The notes: generated by a model not told the origin, from the sequence alone. DNA of 45,705 nt from Cudoniella acicularis (GCA_013054445.1 JAAMPI010000282.1:1-45705), one strand, 5' to 3'. Positions 32,487 through 45,158 are shown, counted from the first letter of the stretch. Translations and numbers: made by a program.

Positions 32487-35400
32487 ATGACCCTCCCCTC
32501 TCAAACGTGGACCCTCGTCCGAAAGAACCTCTTGATCGCATTAAACCGACATTGTTTCGCGACAATAATTCGAGCATTCGTCCTCCCCGTCGCGCTCACG
32601 ATTTTCCTAAGCTATGCTAGGAACCTCTTCATCCCACCTTCAAACTATGGCATTGGATCTGGACATCCAATTCGTAGCTTGGCGGAGGGTCTCGAAGCTT
32701 CAGAGGGTGGAAGAAATACGGTGGCGTTCGTTAACAATGGATTGGCTGGCGGCGCCATCGACAGTGTGATTGACGTGGTGGCGCAATCTGCTGTTCCAGC
32801 TGGCAAGAATGTCGTTCGCTTGAATTCAGAGACACAACTGCTGGATGTCTGCAAAAGCAGTCTGAGGGGTGCGACCTCGTGCTACGGCGCGGTGGTCTTT
32901 GAATCCTCTCCGACTGAAGGATCTGGCGGTCTTTGGAACTACACACTACGAGCTGATGGCGCGTTTGGCGAAAAAATCGACGTTGGAAAAACAACAAACG
33001 ATGCCGAAATATATCTCCTTCCCCTTCAACGAGCGATCGACTCCGCCATTGCGCGTCTCGACACCTCTGCCATTCCTCTTCCCGATGTTGTTCTTGAATA
33101 CCCGTACACGAGCATCACTCAGGCGCAGAGAAACACGAATATTCGAGTCAACTACCAAGGCGCTATTATAAATGTTCTTGGGGTGGCTTTCTTGATTGGA
33201 ATGGTTGGAGTTACATACCATATGACTGGCTTCATTGCCTCGGAACGGGAGGTGGGAATGTCTCAGTTGATTGAAGCCATGATGCCAAATCTTTCTAGAT
33301 GGCAACCTCAATTTGCCCGCATATTGAGTTACCACCTCGCTTTCGATATGATTTACATACCTGGGTGGATTATCATTGGCCTGGTGCTAGGAGTTGGAGT
33401 CTTTGCTCAAACTTCCAAAGCAATCGTAGTCATCTATCACCTCCTTGTGGGCCTTTCACTGGCATCCTTTTCAATCCTCGGGGCTTCTTTTTTCAAAAAG
33501 GCACAATTGAGTGGCATCACTCTCGCGATCATAACTCTACTTTTTGGAGTTCTTGCTCAAGTGATTGATAAAACAAATTCGGGAACAGTCGCCATCCTCA
33601 GCTTGTTGTTCGTTCCTTGCAATTATGTATATTTCATCGTTTTTATGGCCCGATATGAACGGCAGGACCTAGCTACAGATCTAGTGCGATCTGCTCCTGA
33701 TAACCCTTGGGGCCTTCCTGGGATAGCATTATGGGTGTTTCTCATTGTACAGATATTTGTGTATCCCATTCTCGGTGCGGTGATTGAAAGGAATCTCTAT
33801 GGAACTGCATCAAAGGGGCGATCTATTGTTGGGATGACCTCGGGTCCCGATTATCCTACAGATGGTGAGACAATTCGTCTGCAAAGCTTTACGAAACACT
33901 ACCGTCCGAACTGGTTCCGTCGCAATGTTCTCCGATTTGCCAAAGCCCCGAAACCTACCGTCGTCGCAGTTGAAAATTTGACATTCAGTGCAAGGAAAGG
34001 GCAAATTTGTGTGCTGCTTGGTGCGAATGGAAGTGGGAAATCGACGACTCTGGATGCTATCGCTGGTCTGAACACTGTTACGAGCGGATCAATCACTGTC
34101 GATGGTACTGGAGGCCTCGGAATCGCACCCCAAAAAAATGTTCTTTGGGACGAGTTGACTGTTGAAGAACACATCAAGATTTTCAACCATTTGAAATCAC
34201 CACGTCAATATGACTCGACAGAAGTCATTCAAGAATTAATTAAGGCTGTAGACTTAGACCGTAAGATTGGAGCAAAATCCAAAACATTGTCGGGAGGACA
34301 GAAACGGAAACTTCAACTTGGCATGATGTTCACTGGTGGAAGTGCGGTATGCTGTGTGGACGAGGTTAGCAGCGGTCTGGACCCATTGAGCAGACGCAAA
34401 ATTTGGGATATTCTATTGGCTGAGAGAGGAGCTCGGACGATTATTCTCACGACCCATTTCCTCGACGAAGCTGATCTCCTGTCTGATCAAATTGCAATTC
34501 TTTCCAAGGGTACTCTTCGAGCTCATGGATCATCTGTCGAGTTGAAAGACAAGCTTGGTGGCGGATACCGCATCCATCTCCTTATGGGCCCAGGAAACAA
34601 TTCTGCGCCAGGCATAGAGGGCGTCACTACACATACGACGTTTGGACAAACGACATATATCGCTGCTACATCGCAACAAGCTGCCCAGATCATTAAGCGC
34701 CTGGACGCCGAGGGCCTGAATGACTACCAGCTCTCCGGACCAACAATCGAAGATGTATTTCTCCAACTTGCAGATGAGGTTCGACTTGAAAGCAGTGCTA
34801 ATTCAAGTCGCGAAGTTTCTGACACCGAGACTGGTCCTAATGACGATAATTCACCCCGAACGGCACAGCTTGCGGACACTGCACAGGACGAGAAATCAAG
34901 ATTTTCCCAGACCGATGAGAAAGAAGCCCCCAGCGCAGCCGTTGTTGGTGTCCGAGACACCAAGAACGGCATTGAGTTACACACAGGCCAACCCATTGGA
35001 GCTATTCGCCAATGCTGGGTGTTATTCCGCAAGAGGTACACCATCCTAACACGAAACTATCTCCCATATGCAGCAGCATTCATCATCCCAGTGATTGCAG
35101 CAGGCTTGGTGACACTTTTCCTGAAAGGCTTCGAGGGAGCCGGTTGCTCACCTGCGCAGACAGTATTTGTCTCCGATGTCGAAGACTTGACTTCCCCCGA
35201 CGCTTTTAGTCTTGTCGTGGGCCCGTCATCTCGAATTTCCAATGGTACTTTGACTTCATTGTTTAGTCCACTTTTACCGTCGCCTCTACCTCTACTACCC
35301 CAGCAAGAAATCAGCCAGGCTCTCCACACTGTTGATAGTCTGGTTGCCTTTAACGAATACATAAATGCCAATTTTGGCAATGTCACGCCTTCGGGCTTCT

Positions 35401-37540
35401 ATCTCGGGAGCGGTGACGACTCAACCACGCTTACCTACCAAGGCGATGGGGATATCTACAACGCAATCTTTGGTCAAAACATCCTCAACGTCATGCTTTC
35501 AAATATCAGCATCGGGACTCAATATTCCTCCTTCGATATACCTTGGGCTCCATCCACCGGCAAGACGCTGCAGCTGGTGGTCTATTTCGGTCTTGCCATG
35601 GCAGCTTATCCAGGATTCTTCTCACTATATCCAACTGTCGAAAGAACGCGAAATATCCGAGACCTCGAGTATTCCAACGGTGTTCGATCATTACCTCTCT
35701 GGTTGGCATATCTTGGCTTTGACTTCCTAATTGTGCTTGCATCTAGTGCCCTCACTGTCATCATCTTCTCAGCTGCATCTTCCGTCTGGTATCATGTTGG
35801 GTATTTATTTGTCATCTTTGCTCTATTCGGCATGGCTTCGATTTTACTGGCATATGTCGTTTCTTTATTTGCTCGGACCCAGCTGTCGGCCTACGCATTT
35901 GCAGCTGCTGGTCAAGCTGTCCTATTCCTAATCTATTTGATCGGGTACTTGTGCACCCTGACATATGCGGTAAGTTTTCTCGATGGAATTGAAACAGGGT
36001 GGACATTGGACTAACTTCGCACAGCCTGTCAATAAGATCGATGACTACCTTCTCATCGTCCACTTCACAATCTCTATTGTCACGCCGATGGGAAGCTTGA
36101 TCCGCTCTTTGTTTGTCGCCTTAAATATCTTCTCCACGACCTGCTCTGGTAGAGAACTAGCCACATACCCAGGTGGGCTTCTCCAATACGGTGGTCCAAT
36201 CCTCTACCTCATTGTGCAAATTTTCTTCCTCTTCGCCATCCTGCTCTGGTACGATTCCGGATCTGTGCTAGCATGGTATCGTAGAGTTAGAGGAGTTCCA
36301 GCTGTTCGACCCGACACGGCTGGCCTCGAGGAAAGGTCCGATGAGCTGGAACGTATCAGCAGTTCCAATGATGGATTGAGGGTTTTAAGTCTCACAAAGT
36401 CTTTTGGGTCAATGACTGCGGTGGAGAATATGACGTTTGGCATCAAGCGGGGAGAAGTCTTTGCATTGCTTGGACCAAATGGCGCAGGGAAATCAACGAC
36501 GATATCTCTCATCCGTGGTGATATTCAGCCTTCGAAGAATGGAGGTAGCATTTTCGTAAGTTTTCTTTCTCGTTTATTTTTGGCGTCAGTCTCCCTCTAC
36601 TCTAGGCTGAAAGCTAACTGGTTCAAAGGTTGAAAACGTCGATATAAGTCGGCAACGTGCAAAAGCTAGATCACATCTTGGTGTCTGTCCACAATTTGAC
36701 GCCATGGATCAGATGACAGTTCTGGAGCATCTCCAGTTCTACGCCCGAGTCAGAGGTGTTCCCAACATGGAGCACAACGTCGACGCCGTGATCAAAGCTG
36801 TTGGGCTTCAAGCATTTTCATCCCGAATGGCAGCTGAGCTATCCGGTGGAAACAAACGGAAACTCTCCTTAGGAATTGCTTTAATCGGCAATCCAACTGT
36901 CTTGCTTCTCGACGAGCCAAGTTCTGGAATGGACGCGGCTGCGAAACGAGTCATGTGGCGGACACTAGCCTCGGTTGTACCTGGCAGATCACTCTTACTC
37001 ACAACACATAGTATGGAGGAAGCCGATGCGCTTGCTGATCGTGCTGGCATAATGGCAAAACGTATGCTAGCTGTGGGGACGAGCGATTATTTGAGGCAGA
37101 AACATGGGGATGCGTATTACGTGCATCTGGTGATGAAGTCAGCACCACATACAACTGATGAGGAGATTACTCGACTGAAAGCTTGGGCTATGGAGCAATT
37201 TCCAGGCGCGGAAATTGAGGAGAAAACGTACCATGGGCAGCTTCGGTTTTCCGTTCCTTCTAAAAAGGAGCGCGCCAAGGAAATCGAAAGTGTTGGGGTT
37301 GCTGAAGCAGATTCGATAGGTGGGGGTTGCGAACCTATGCGAGCAGCCCACGGTGGAATAGGCTCGATAATTACGGTGCTTGAGGATCATCGAGAGGAGC
37401 TTGGATTGGAACACTATTCAGTCAGTCCAACAACACTTGATCAGGTATTCCTGAGTATTGTTCAGAAGCATAATGTTGAGGAGGAGGGGTACTCGCCTGA
37501 TAAGAAGAAAAGATTTCTCGAATTTTGGAAGAAGAGTTGA
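32487..37540 (+). CDS. full-size ABCA-type ABC transporter, three exons
   Basis: This is a large membrane pump of the ABC-A subfamily (TMD1-NBD1-TMD2-NBD2). Exons are 32487-35969, 36025-36555 and 36629-37540; all keep phase 0 and give 1,641 residues. I chose the ATG at 32487 because the open frame further upstream begins without ATG and the family starts with a QTWTLVRKNLL-like helix. NBD1 has GANGSGKSTT, LSGGQKRKLQLG and VCCVDEVSSGLD. NBD2 has GPNGAGKSTT, LSGGNKRKLSLG and LLLDEPSSGMD. A long extracellular loop follows the first helix of each half. It is intact, although it borders the degraded tract. It may export the cluster product or act as a general lipid/drug transporter; the family alone does not decide. 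Confidence 0.95.
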
Positions 37541-37883
37541 ATATAGATTTCCTCGAAAGAGAAGAGACAATAAAGATGAAGAATAATTCAATAAACCACT
37601 AGTCTTTGCTGCAACTAATATTTCATTCGTAATTGGGTGGAGAATAAGCAAGGGGTAATAAGGGGGCCAGGAGTACACACGTGATAGCGAGTTGACGCGA
37701 TCTGAACGCGTCTCTCTACTTTTCCGTCCAAACGTTCTCCACAACTTCTGTTTGCTTTTTCCATTCGTCCCCCTCTTCTCTCCTCACCCACTACTCTTTA
37801 AATTATTACTCCAAGTCAATCAAACTTCTGCCTCCATTAATTCTTCCCAGAGCTCAGCCATAAGAGTCCACAAAAAGCGAAAT

Positions 37884-38422
37884 ATGCCAAGCAAACGCAC
37901 GAAGTTCCCCAGCTCGAGCAAGACCACCGTCTACTCCGCAATCGACGGCGAAGTCTTCACGATCTGGACGACCCATCCACGCGAAGATTTCGAAGAATCA
38001 AAACTAATTGCACAACTGGGCCAAGAACGCGCGCAGTGGAAAGCACGACTGACACGCAAAAAGTAAGAAATGTGCAGAACCGATTGAAGCGGGACATATC
38101 GTAGAGATAAAGGGATGGTCAGACGCCGCCGGATAGCACAGAACATGATCCTCAGGGACAACAATATTCATCGTAGGGTGATGAGGAAGAGGAGGGACAC
38201 GAGCGGAATTTGGAAGATTATATAGGAGAAAGAGTGGAGGGGCTGTGGGAGAATGTGAGGAGTGAAGATGCAGAGAGGATTTTGAGGTTGGAGGATGCAT
38301 TGACGAATAAGGAGGATGAGGTTTTGAGGCTGCAGGAGGTTATAAGGTTCAGTGATGTTACGGCGACGCAGTTGAGGGAGAGGATTAAAACTTTGGAGGC
38401 GAGGATGAGTGCGGTGAGGTAA
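37884..38422 (+). CDS. small hypothetical coiled-coil protein, probably two exons
   Basis: A first frame from the ATG at 37884 encodes a short basic protein (PSKRTKFPSSSKTTVYSAID, then EVFTIWTTHP) and reaches TAA at 38066 or a GTAAGA donor just before it. A second frame from about 38177 to 38422 begins with an acidic run and continues as a charged heptad-like helix (RILRLEDALTNKEDEVLRLQ, then LRERIKTLEARM). The two may be joined by an intron of about 110 bp ending at a TAG near 38176, but the phases I tried do not match. The pieces could therefore be separate, or a base could be missing. No family is recognised. Confidence 0.4.
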
Positions 38423-38884
38423 TTGCTTGAGGAGTGAGACGATTTCGTAGGCGGGTCCTGGGTGATGGTTGAAAAGCGTGGGTGTTTCTGTCAAAGGTCA
38501 ATATCCTTCGAAATTTCAAGTTTGCGCTGGCGTCAGGGTAGAAGGTTTGCTATGGAATTTCTGGCTTGCAAGAAGTTCATCGTTACTACAACAATCTTAT
38601 GCTTCCACTGTCTCCGGCTTAGTGGCGTCTCTTTTGTCCTTGCTAGGACTGTGGGTATTCTGCCTTGGGTCTATCCAAGCAGTTAGAAATGCAAAGTTGC
38701 ACCGCCACCCACTGCGCCTTTCCCCCAACGACACCGTCACGTAGATCTCTCTGCATGCACAGCCACGGAACCTCGATTTCAAATTTCTATCGTTGCCTAG
38801 GGCCTGAAACTTTTCCATTTTAGTTCTTCTTTCTGCTCAATTCTTCATCAAGTCCCTTTTATGGTATCCTAGCGTCTTCTAAAT

Positions 38885-41578
38885 ATGTTGATACCAGGTG
38901 TTATATATGCACCGTTGGACGTAGCATCAAAAGACATACGGCTTCTCCGCTTACTCGATCGCCAAACTCCAGGACTACCCTCATGCGAAATATTTAACGC
39001 ATCGTTGAGCAACGATATTACTTATGAAGCACTGTCTTATCCATGGGGAGATCCCAAATTGCGAGGGAGTATCTTACTCAATGGAATTATCACATCCGTG
39101 ACTGAAAACCTCGCGAGAGCCTTAGAGGATATCCGCCTCGATCAAGACATTCGAGTCCTTTGGGCGGACGCCTTGTGTATTAACCAGGACGATACGACAG
39201 AGCGCAATCACCAAGTCAAGCAAATGGGAACTATCTACCAGAAAGCTGAAAGAGTAGTGGTCTGGCTAGGGCGACCGAAGATTTCTGGGGAAGTGGCCAA
39301 GCCATCGGTTCTTGATTCTCTCCAGACTCATTTCAACCTTGGACTTAAGTACTCAGCATTTCAACCCACGCTTAAAGCGCAGTGGCTAGAACTGACTGCG
39401 CTTTGCGAGCTACCGTATTGGCGCCGGTTATGGATCGTTCAGGAGATTGGGCTCGCTTCAGATTTACATGTTTATCATGGGCGATCTTATCAAGATTGGA
39501 AGTTGTTTTCAAAAATAAGGGAGAATGTAGAACGGACAAAAAATCAACCCGACCTTCATCAATCTCTTCAAGGAATTGCCAAGACGATAACAGAGAGTGT
39601 GCCTGGCAGACTCGATCAGCAAAGGGAATTCAGACAGCCACTATGGTTGAAGGAACTGCATGCTGCTGCCCGACACCTGTTTTCGAAATCACAGACTGTT
39701 GCAAAGGCTGCCAAAATATTGTCGGAGATATCGAAATTCTCACGTGCATCTGAAACAACACCCAGTGAGCGACATAGAAAAGGTCGGCCATTGCATTTAA
39801 GCAGAACTGGTCCAGCACTTACACAACACTCTACATCACACATTTTGAAACAAGGAACCCTTGGATTTGAGTTTATAACTATTCTTGCTGAATGGGACCC
39901 GAAGTGGATCCTCAAACAGGATTCATTTCCCTTCTCGAGGGTTCTCCGCTTTATCGCAGACGAAGACCTTGAAAGCACACAGTACACCAACCCGAAAAAC
40001 AATATTGAAATACCATGTTTGCTTCCACTGAATCCAGATTTCGCTGAGACGTATCACCTCCTTCCAAGAAATCTCGAGTATGTGAGGGAGCATGAGCGTC
40101 AAGGATATCATGCAGAATTGAAGAAGATTTGTAACAAATTAGTAAAGCTACTATGGTACTCGGGATTTGGACATCTGCCCCACCTAGCCAGTCAATTCAA
40201 AGAGGACCAAATGGTTTTTCTACCGTGGCGTAAGAAACTCGAAGTGTCGGGCCACAAATTGAAGCTCCGCCGGGAGGAATTGAAAAGGATGGACAGGACA
40301 CCCTCGAGTGGTCTTGAAGAAGCGATAAAACAGGGAGATGAAGAGGATGTGCTTGGTCGACAGAGAGAGGATGATCGACGGAAGGAGGATGATGTTCGAA
40401 GGGAAGAGCTTAAAACGATAGAACGCGAACATCTGCACATAAAATTGATGGAGCGAGGGCTAAACCAATTATATTCCAAGCATCAAGAGGTCGCTGAATA
40501 CCTGGACGCTTGCCAAAAGTTCAATACGAATGTTCAGAACTTTGTCAAGCAACTGGAGTCTGATGCTGAGAGTCACCAACCCGCTTTCCTCCTTTGCACT
40601 TTGTTGGAGACGTGCGAAAGATCCCTTTGTCACGATTCAAGAGACAAGGTATATGGACTTCTTGGACTGGCAAGTGATGTCAAGGATGAAGACCTGCTAG
40701 TAGACTACTCGAAGTCTATGTTTGAACTATTCTGGGATGTTGCTCGACTCGCTCAGAAGCAAGGGGAAGCTCGGGAAGGAGGCAGAGAGGAGCATGTGGA
40801 CATTGTAGTATCGCATAAGGCTGGGCTGATACGGTTCGGTCAGATGTTGCAAAGGTCACTAGGTGGTCCATTTTTGATCGATGGGATGTTTCAGCAGCGT
40901 GTGGGCTACACAGAGCACAGCTTTCCAGCGCCTTTCAGCCTTGTGGGCTTTGCCACAGGGACTGTCTTGTTGTTGGACTCTGGAAATGGCCTGAGTCCGA
41001 GTCTTGTGAAAACACTGAAACAATACTTCAGACGGGAAACAGGCTGGGGTACAAGTGATGATATGGTGGAGGCCGCACTGAAGCAGCTACAAGACACAAA
41101 TCATGATCTCATCCATCCTTTCACGACGGGTTATAGCTATGGCTCTACACAACCTGGGGTTCAAAACTGCTTCCAGATTCCCAATATACGTGCGGCAAAA
41201 GCGAAGTCCGTTAGGAAGCAACCTGTTTTATTTGTTGAGGATAGCGGTCTAATTGGACTAGCTCCATACAATACCCGAGACGATGATCTACTTGTACAGT
41301 TCTCCAACTGCGATGTCGCCGCGATTGTTCGTCCATCCGTGGAAGATGAGACAAAGTTCTTGTTAATTGGCAGGGCAGTAGTCGCGAGGCGATTCGGCGA
41401 GACGAGAAAGACAGTGAGTGAGTCTTCGGCCGAGCTGTTCAGATATAATGTCCCCGAACCATCGAGACTTCTAGCTAGTGAGGGAATATTGTTCTGGATC
41501 GATCCAGTGACATTACAAGAATTAACATGTCCGGTTGGCGAGGAGAGAGAGTATAGTTTTGATACTTTATTAGTGTAA
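38885..41578 (+). CDS. HET-domain protein, 897 aa
   Basis: HET proteins take part in heterokaryon incompatibility and related allorecognition cell death in filamentous ascomycetes. This single-exon gene has the three HET blocks: YEALSYPWGD (about residue 48), RVLWADALCINQDD (about 94) and YWRRLWIVQEIGLA (about 178). Later come RDKVYGLLGLASD, which follows the HET domain in many members, and a C-terminal FLLIGRAVVARRF-like segment. Between them lies a long insertion with a highly charged Lys/Glu/Arg region (about residues 460-530) likely to form a coiled coil. No NACHT or WD40 repeats are seen. The role is assigned by family; nothing ties it to the biosynthetic genes. Confidence 0.92.
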   Translation: MLIPGVIYAPLDVASKDIRLLRLLDRQTPGLPSCEIFNASLSNDITYEALSYPWGDPKLRGSILLNGIITSVTENLARALEDIRLDQDIRVLWADALCINQDDTTERNHQVKQMGTIYQKAERVVVWLGRPKISGEVAKPSVLDSLQTHFNLGLKYSAFQPTLKAQWLELTALCELPYWRRLWIVQEIGLASDLHVYHGRSYQDWKLFSKIRENVERTKNQPDLHQSLQGIAKTITESVPGRLDQQREFRQPLWLKELHAAARHLFSKSQTVAKAAKILSEISKFSRASETTPSERHRKGRPLHLSRTGPALTQHSTSHILKQGTLGFEFITILAEWDPKWILKQDSFPFSRVLRFIADEDLESTQYTNPKNNIEIPCLLPLNPDFAETYHLLPRNLEYVREHERQGYHAELKKICNKLVKLLWYSGFGHLPHLASQFKEDQMVFLPWRKKLEVSGHKLKLRREELKRMDRTPSSGLEEAIKQGDEEDVLGRQREDDRRKEDDVRREELKTIEREHLHIKLMERGLNQLYSKHQEVAEYLDACQKFNTNVQNFVKQLESDAESHQPAFLLCTLLETCERSLCHDSRDKVYGLLGLASDVKDEDLLVDYSKSMFELFWDVARLAQKQGEAREGGREEHVDIVVSHKAGLIRFGQMLQRSLGGPFLIDGMFQQRVGYTEHSFPAPFSLVGFATGTVLLLDSGNGLSPSLVKTLKQYFRRETGWGTSDDMVEAALKQLQDTNHDLIHPFTTGYSYGSTQPGVQNCFQIPNIRAAKAKSVRKQPVLFVEDSGLIGLAPYNTRDDDLLVQFSNCDVAAIVRPSVEDETKFLLIGRAVVARRFGETRKTVSESSAELFRYNVPEPSRLLASEGILFWIDPVTLQELTCPVGEEREYSFDTLLV

Positions 41579-41678
41579 TTTAATTCTGTTTAATCCCACT
41601 TCAACATTTTCAATGGATTGATGTGGCCCTAGACGTGAGAATTGTAATTTTGGAAACCAATATAAATAATCATTGGCA

Positions 41679-42542
41679 TCACTTATATAATACGTGGCGT
41701 ATGCCGTATACAAGAACAAGAAGACACCTAACAAGTGCAACAGTGATAGGAGAATAAATCCATCCCAGCCTGAAAGATTTCCTAAACGAGTCACTATCGT
41801 TCACATGAGGGAAATCACTTTCAGGCACAGTCCTATCCAAGAACAAACACAAGGGCTCCCATCCATCGCCCAAACTAAACTCCAGAAATTTTCTCTCCCC
41901 CAAAACTGCCAGATTCCAGATCAGCTTGTTATGATCCTCGAAGACTTCAGTTCCGCGGCGGGCAATGCTTCCGTGAAAGTAATACTGAATGACAATGTTA
42001 AGCAGTCGAAAAAGGGATTTCCCATGTGCATCCGCGAACAGAAGTTCAAACCGCAGAACCCGCGATGCAAGCAAAGAATCTATAGTACGTAGCATAGACC
42101 TCTGCCAGCTTTCAGGGGATCGTGTTGTCAGGATGATCTTCGCATGCGGGTACGCAGTAATTAGTTCTGGCGCGAAGCAGGCAGCTGGAATGTCTGTGGC
42201 AGCCTGCCTGGCTTGTTAGTTCGCTTTTCTTTGTGCCATATTTCAAACTTCTACCTATGTTATCATCTCCCAGTAAACCATCCCAGTCCGAAGAGGTCAA
42301 TCGCTGGGGCTTATCTTTTTTAGGTCCGTACTTCGCGTCTAAAGCCTGAATCCACAGTTCCGAATGTGAAACATTTTGTGGAACTTCAAAGAAGTGATAT
42401 ACTTTGTTATAACCCAGTTCCTCCAGAGCCAGTTTCATCGCTAAGAAGTATTAGGTTCAAATCTATAGTTGAGATTGTAACTAGGCTTACACATTGTACC
42501 TGTGCGACAAAGACCTAGCACGAGAATCTCCATCTTGGCCAT
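41679..42542 (-). CDS. Sulfotransfer_4-type P-loop protein, three exons
   Basis: It belongs to a fungal sulfotransferase-like family, often mislabelled NAD-dependent epimerase. Exon 1 starts at 42542 (MAKMEILVLGLCRTGTM) with the 5'-phosphosulfate loop GLCRTGTMSM completed across the first intron. Exon 2 carries ALEELGYNKVYHFFE and SDWDGLLGDDN. Exon 3 has ATDIPAACFAPELI, HAKIILTTRSPESWQRSM and ends with a hydrophobic segment (YSPITVALVRCLLVLVYGI) likely anchoring it in a membrane. The second intron ends at an AAG or CAG near 42190-42200, and only the AAG choice keeps frame. It is convergent with the HET gene, 100 bp apart. The acceptor substrate is unknown. Confidence 0.8.
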
Positions 42543-43824
42543 GATACAATAACAATAATACCTCGGGCAGTGGTTTCTATATTAGAAAACCTTAGTTGAA
42601 TACAGGCGACTTTTAAGATTATTAAGGACATAGTGAGGTGATAAAGTCATAAACGAGACGACCAAGGGGCCTCCACAGGCCGTGCCTCCACTGAAGCAAT
42701 TTGTCATCGCCATTTGGCATTAAGACACTCCAAATTTAGACTATTGGTAACGAAGACCGTGCCCCGAGATAATTCTCCTGCTTTTCTTTTGAGGTAGGCA
42801 GCAGCCTATGCAGAGCCTCCACTTCAATGACGCCTCTGCTTCCTGTCAACTGGCAATTGGCGAGTAAATAACTCAAGACATTGGAGAAAAGCCTCCCCGA
42901 GGCAGCATACGATCGTTAAAAAAGATGAAAAGAGTAATTGGATACACAAGTGTCCCGTAGCCATGGGGGGAGTTGGCGATTGGGGTAATGTGTCTTATTT
43001 TCTACTCAAATGTAGGCAGAAGGTCGTTGATATCTCTTCCCTCATTAGAATCTTATTGCAAGCAGCCAGCTACAAAGGTAATGCAATACCTCTCTCTTTT
43101 CCCTGACTAGTCAGCCTCCGATTCCATAAGCTCGCATCCGAAAAGTGTTTTCTCGCGCTCCATACACCTACCATCGAATATCCTCATCATAAACTCTGAG
43201 ACGTGCAGCTAATCCCCAAAGCCATCCACATCCGATCAAACATCAAGTCAAATTTCACTTCGCCATGGGTGGGGCCAGCAGTCATATCGTGGATATGGAG
43301 CGAGAACGACGTCTCAGTCAGAAGCATGAGAACAAGCGACGAGAACGCTAATAGAGAGATGAATGGATCCGAGGGCATAGGGTCGGAGCGAAGGATAAAA
43401 AATGGTGGAATGCAGGGTGGTGGTCTCTCTACACCTGGTGGAAGGAGCGTGGGGCTTGGAAGGGGGAGCTAGAGAGGAGGAAAGGAGGACAGGGGGTGCA
43501 GCAGAGTGGAGGTCCTGATGAAATTCTTTTGACGGCGCCTCATCAAGATTGATTTTATTGCAGATAGAAAATTTGAGTACACAGACACTGAGAAAAGAGA
43601 AGCGTGTAGAAGAATACGAATAGCACAAATGTGCCTCATTTGACATCACCTTTTTCCTCTTTATATTTGAAGACTCTTTCTCCTTTTAGAGTAGACTATA
43701 AGTAGAGGTGGGCAATGCCACACCACGAATTGACAAGCTTACACTTGAATATCCTGCAACCAATCCCCAATTGCAATCCCGACCCAAAGCCCAAATCCCA
43801 GTTCAAAGCCATAACGAATACATA
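42543..43824. other. intergenic stretch
   Basis: No supported gene. Short open frames at 43187-43378 and 43314-43649 (-) and 43203-43472 (+) overlap one another on opposite strands and have no family features. It contains the sulfotransferase promoter and the 3' flank of the DUF4291 gene. Confidence 0.4.
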
Positions 43825-44463
43825 TCAATCCCTCTCCATCCCCTCGCCCATCCCCAACAACTCCCTCAACTCTTTCGGGACTTCATAAACCCTCTCAACA
43901 GGCATCAACCCCCTCTCAACCAAATCCTCCACCCCAACCTCCCTATCCCCCTCTACTACCTCCTTAAATCTCAACGCCCTCTCCGTCACATCCTCAATCC
44001 CCTCAACCCACTCTTCCGCCCACTTCCCACTCAACCCCCTCCCAATCCCAATCTGAATACTCCTATACCCCAACGCGCCCAACCGTGGACTCCTCTCCGG
44101 ATCCCACTGCACCCTCACCTTCCTCGCCTTCTCCTCGTTTGTCAACGCTTCGTTGCGACACACGGCCGCTTGTCTCAATAAATTAAGGAAATTCTCATGC
44201 GTCATTTTGAGGGCCAAGATGCGCGATTGCCTAGAGTCTTTGAGTGAGTACCCAGAGCGGTAGAGCATCCAGCACCAGCTGGGTTTAATCCATGTCATGC
44301 GGTCGTAGGAGAAATCTGGTGAGGCGGTGAGGTTTTGAGATGCTACGGCTGCTGTGGCGATAGATTCGGAGTACGCTTGATAGACGGTGATTGTTTTGTC
44401 GTCGTAGTAGGCGCGGATTTGCCTATATGGAATAGGAGTAGCGCTGCGATCGATTGTTGCCAT
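43825..44463 (-). CDS. DUF4291 family protein
   Basis: A single-exon gene for 212 residues. The family core is plain: PYRQIRAYYDDKTITVYQAY at the start, DRMTWIKPSWCWMLYRSGY at about residue 53, SRILALKMTHENFLNLLRQA, then VQWDPERSPRLGALGYRSIQ and a GIGRGLSGKW segment. Proteins of this type occur in fungi, plants and bacteria, and their biochemical role is unknown. The start at 44463 gives the usual length. A clean, intact gene outside the degraded tract. Confidence 0.9.
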   Translation of the reverse strand: MATIDRSATPIPYRQIRAYYDDKTITVYQAYSESIATAAVASQNLTASPDFSYDRMTWIKPSWCWMLYRSGYSLKDSRQSRILALKMTHENFLNLLRQAAVCRNEALTNEEKARKVRVQWDPERSPRLGALGYRSIQIGIGRGLSGKWAEEWVEGIEDVTERALRFKEVVEGDREVGVEDLVERGLMPVERVYEVPKELRELLGMGEGMERD

Positions 44464-45158
44464 GTTTTCGGCGTAAACTTGTAAAAGTGCCGTATGTGTT
44501 GCGTGTCCTGATTCTTGAACAAGATATCCGAAGAGAAGATAAAATAAGAAGTTTATAGATCGGAAATTGATTTCTTATCGGAAACGGGCTCAGTATTTAT
44601 GAAATCGTGTTCATGGTGAGAAGGCAGTGTTTGAGTCACTTGCCGAAAGAGGGCTACTGTAAGACACAGCCACCACACACAGCGAGGAGAAAGAGTCATT
44701 GGCTTGCAGTTTCAGAATGACTCGATTTTCTCTTGGCGAATATTTAGTTTAAGTAAAAGACAAGAGAACTAAGTAGGTATAGCTGATTATTCGTGTCTTG
44801 GCTTAGAAAATCAATTTTAACTTCTCGTTCAGTTGCCTCTCTTGCCTTGGGTACCTTTCCTAGATTCTCGTAGAAATTGTTTTCCGGCTAGAAGCTTCTC
44901 TCCTCCTACGGGCATCTCCTATCGAAGGTGTCTCTTATTACGAGTGCCTCTTCTAGATTTCTCGTAGAAGCGCAGCTCGTGTAGTTAGTAGTGCCTTTTC
45001 TAGAGTCGAGTAAGAATGTCTCTCCTCCCACAACTATATCTCCCAGATTTTACACAGAAGTGCTGTTCCTCGTATAATGTACAGTACCTTCACTCGCGCG
45101 TAAATTATTGCTTTATATAGTGTTGAATTTGTTGATCTTACGACAAAGGCCAGTCCTA
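44464..45158. other. intergenic stretch with imperfect repeats
   Basis: No gene is seen. From about 44850 to 45060 a degenerate motif (CTAGATTCTCGTAGAA and variants) recurs several times with interrupted spacing. This may be an old tandem duplication or a relic of a repeat. Confidence 0.4.
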
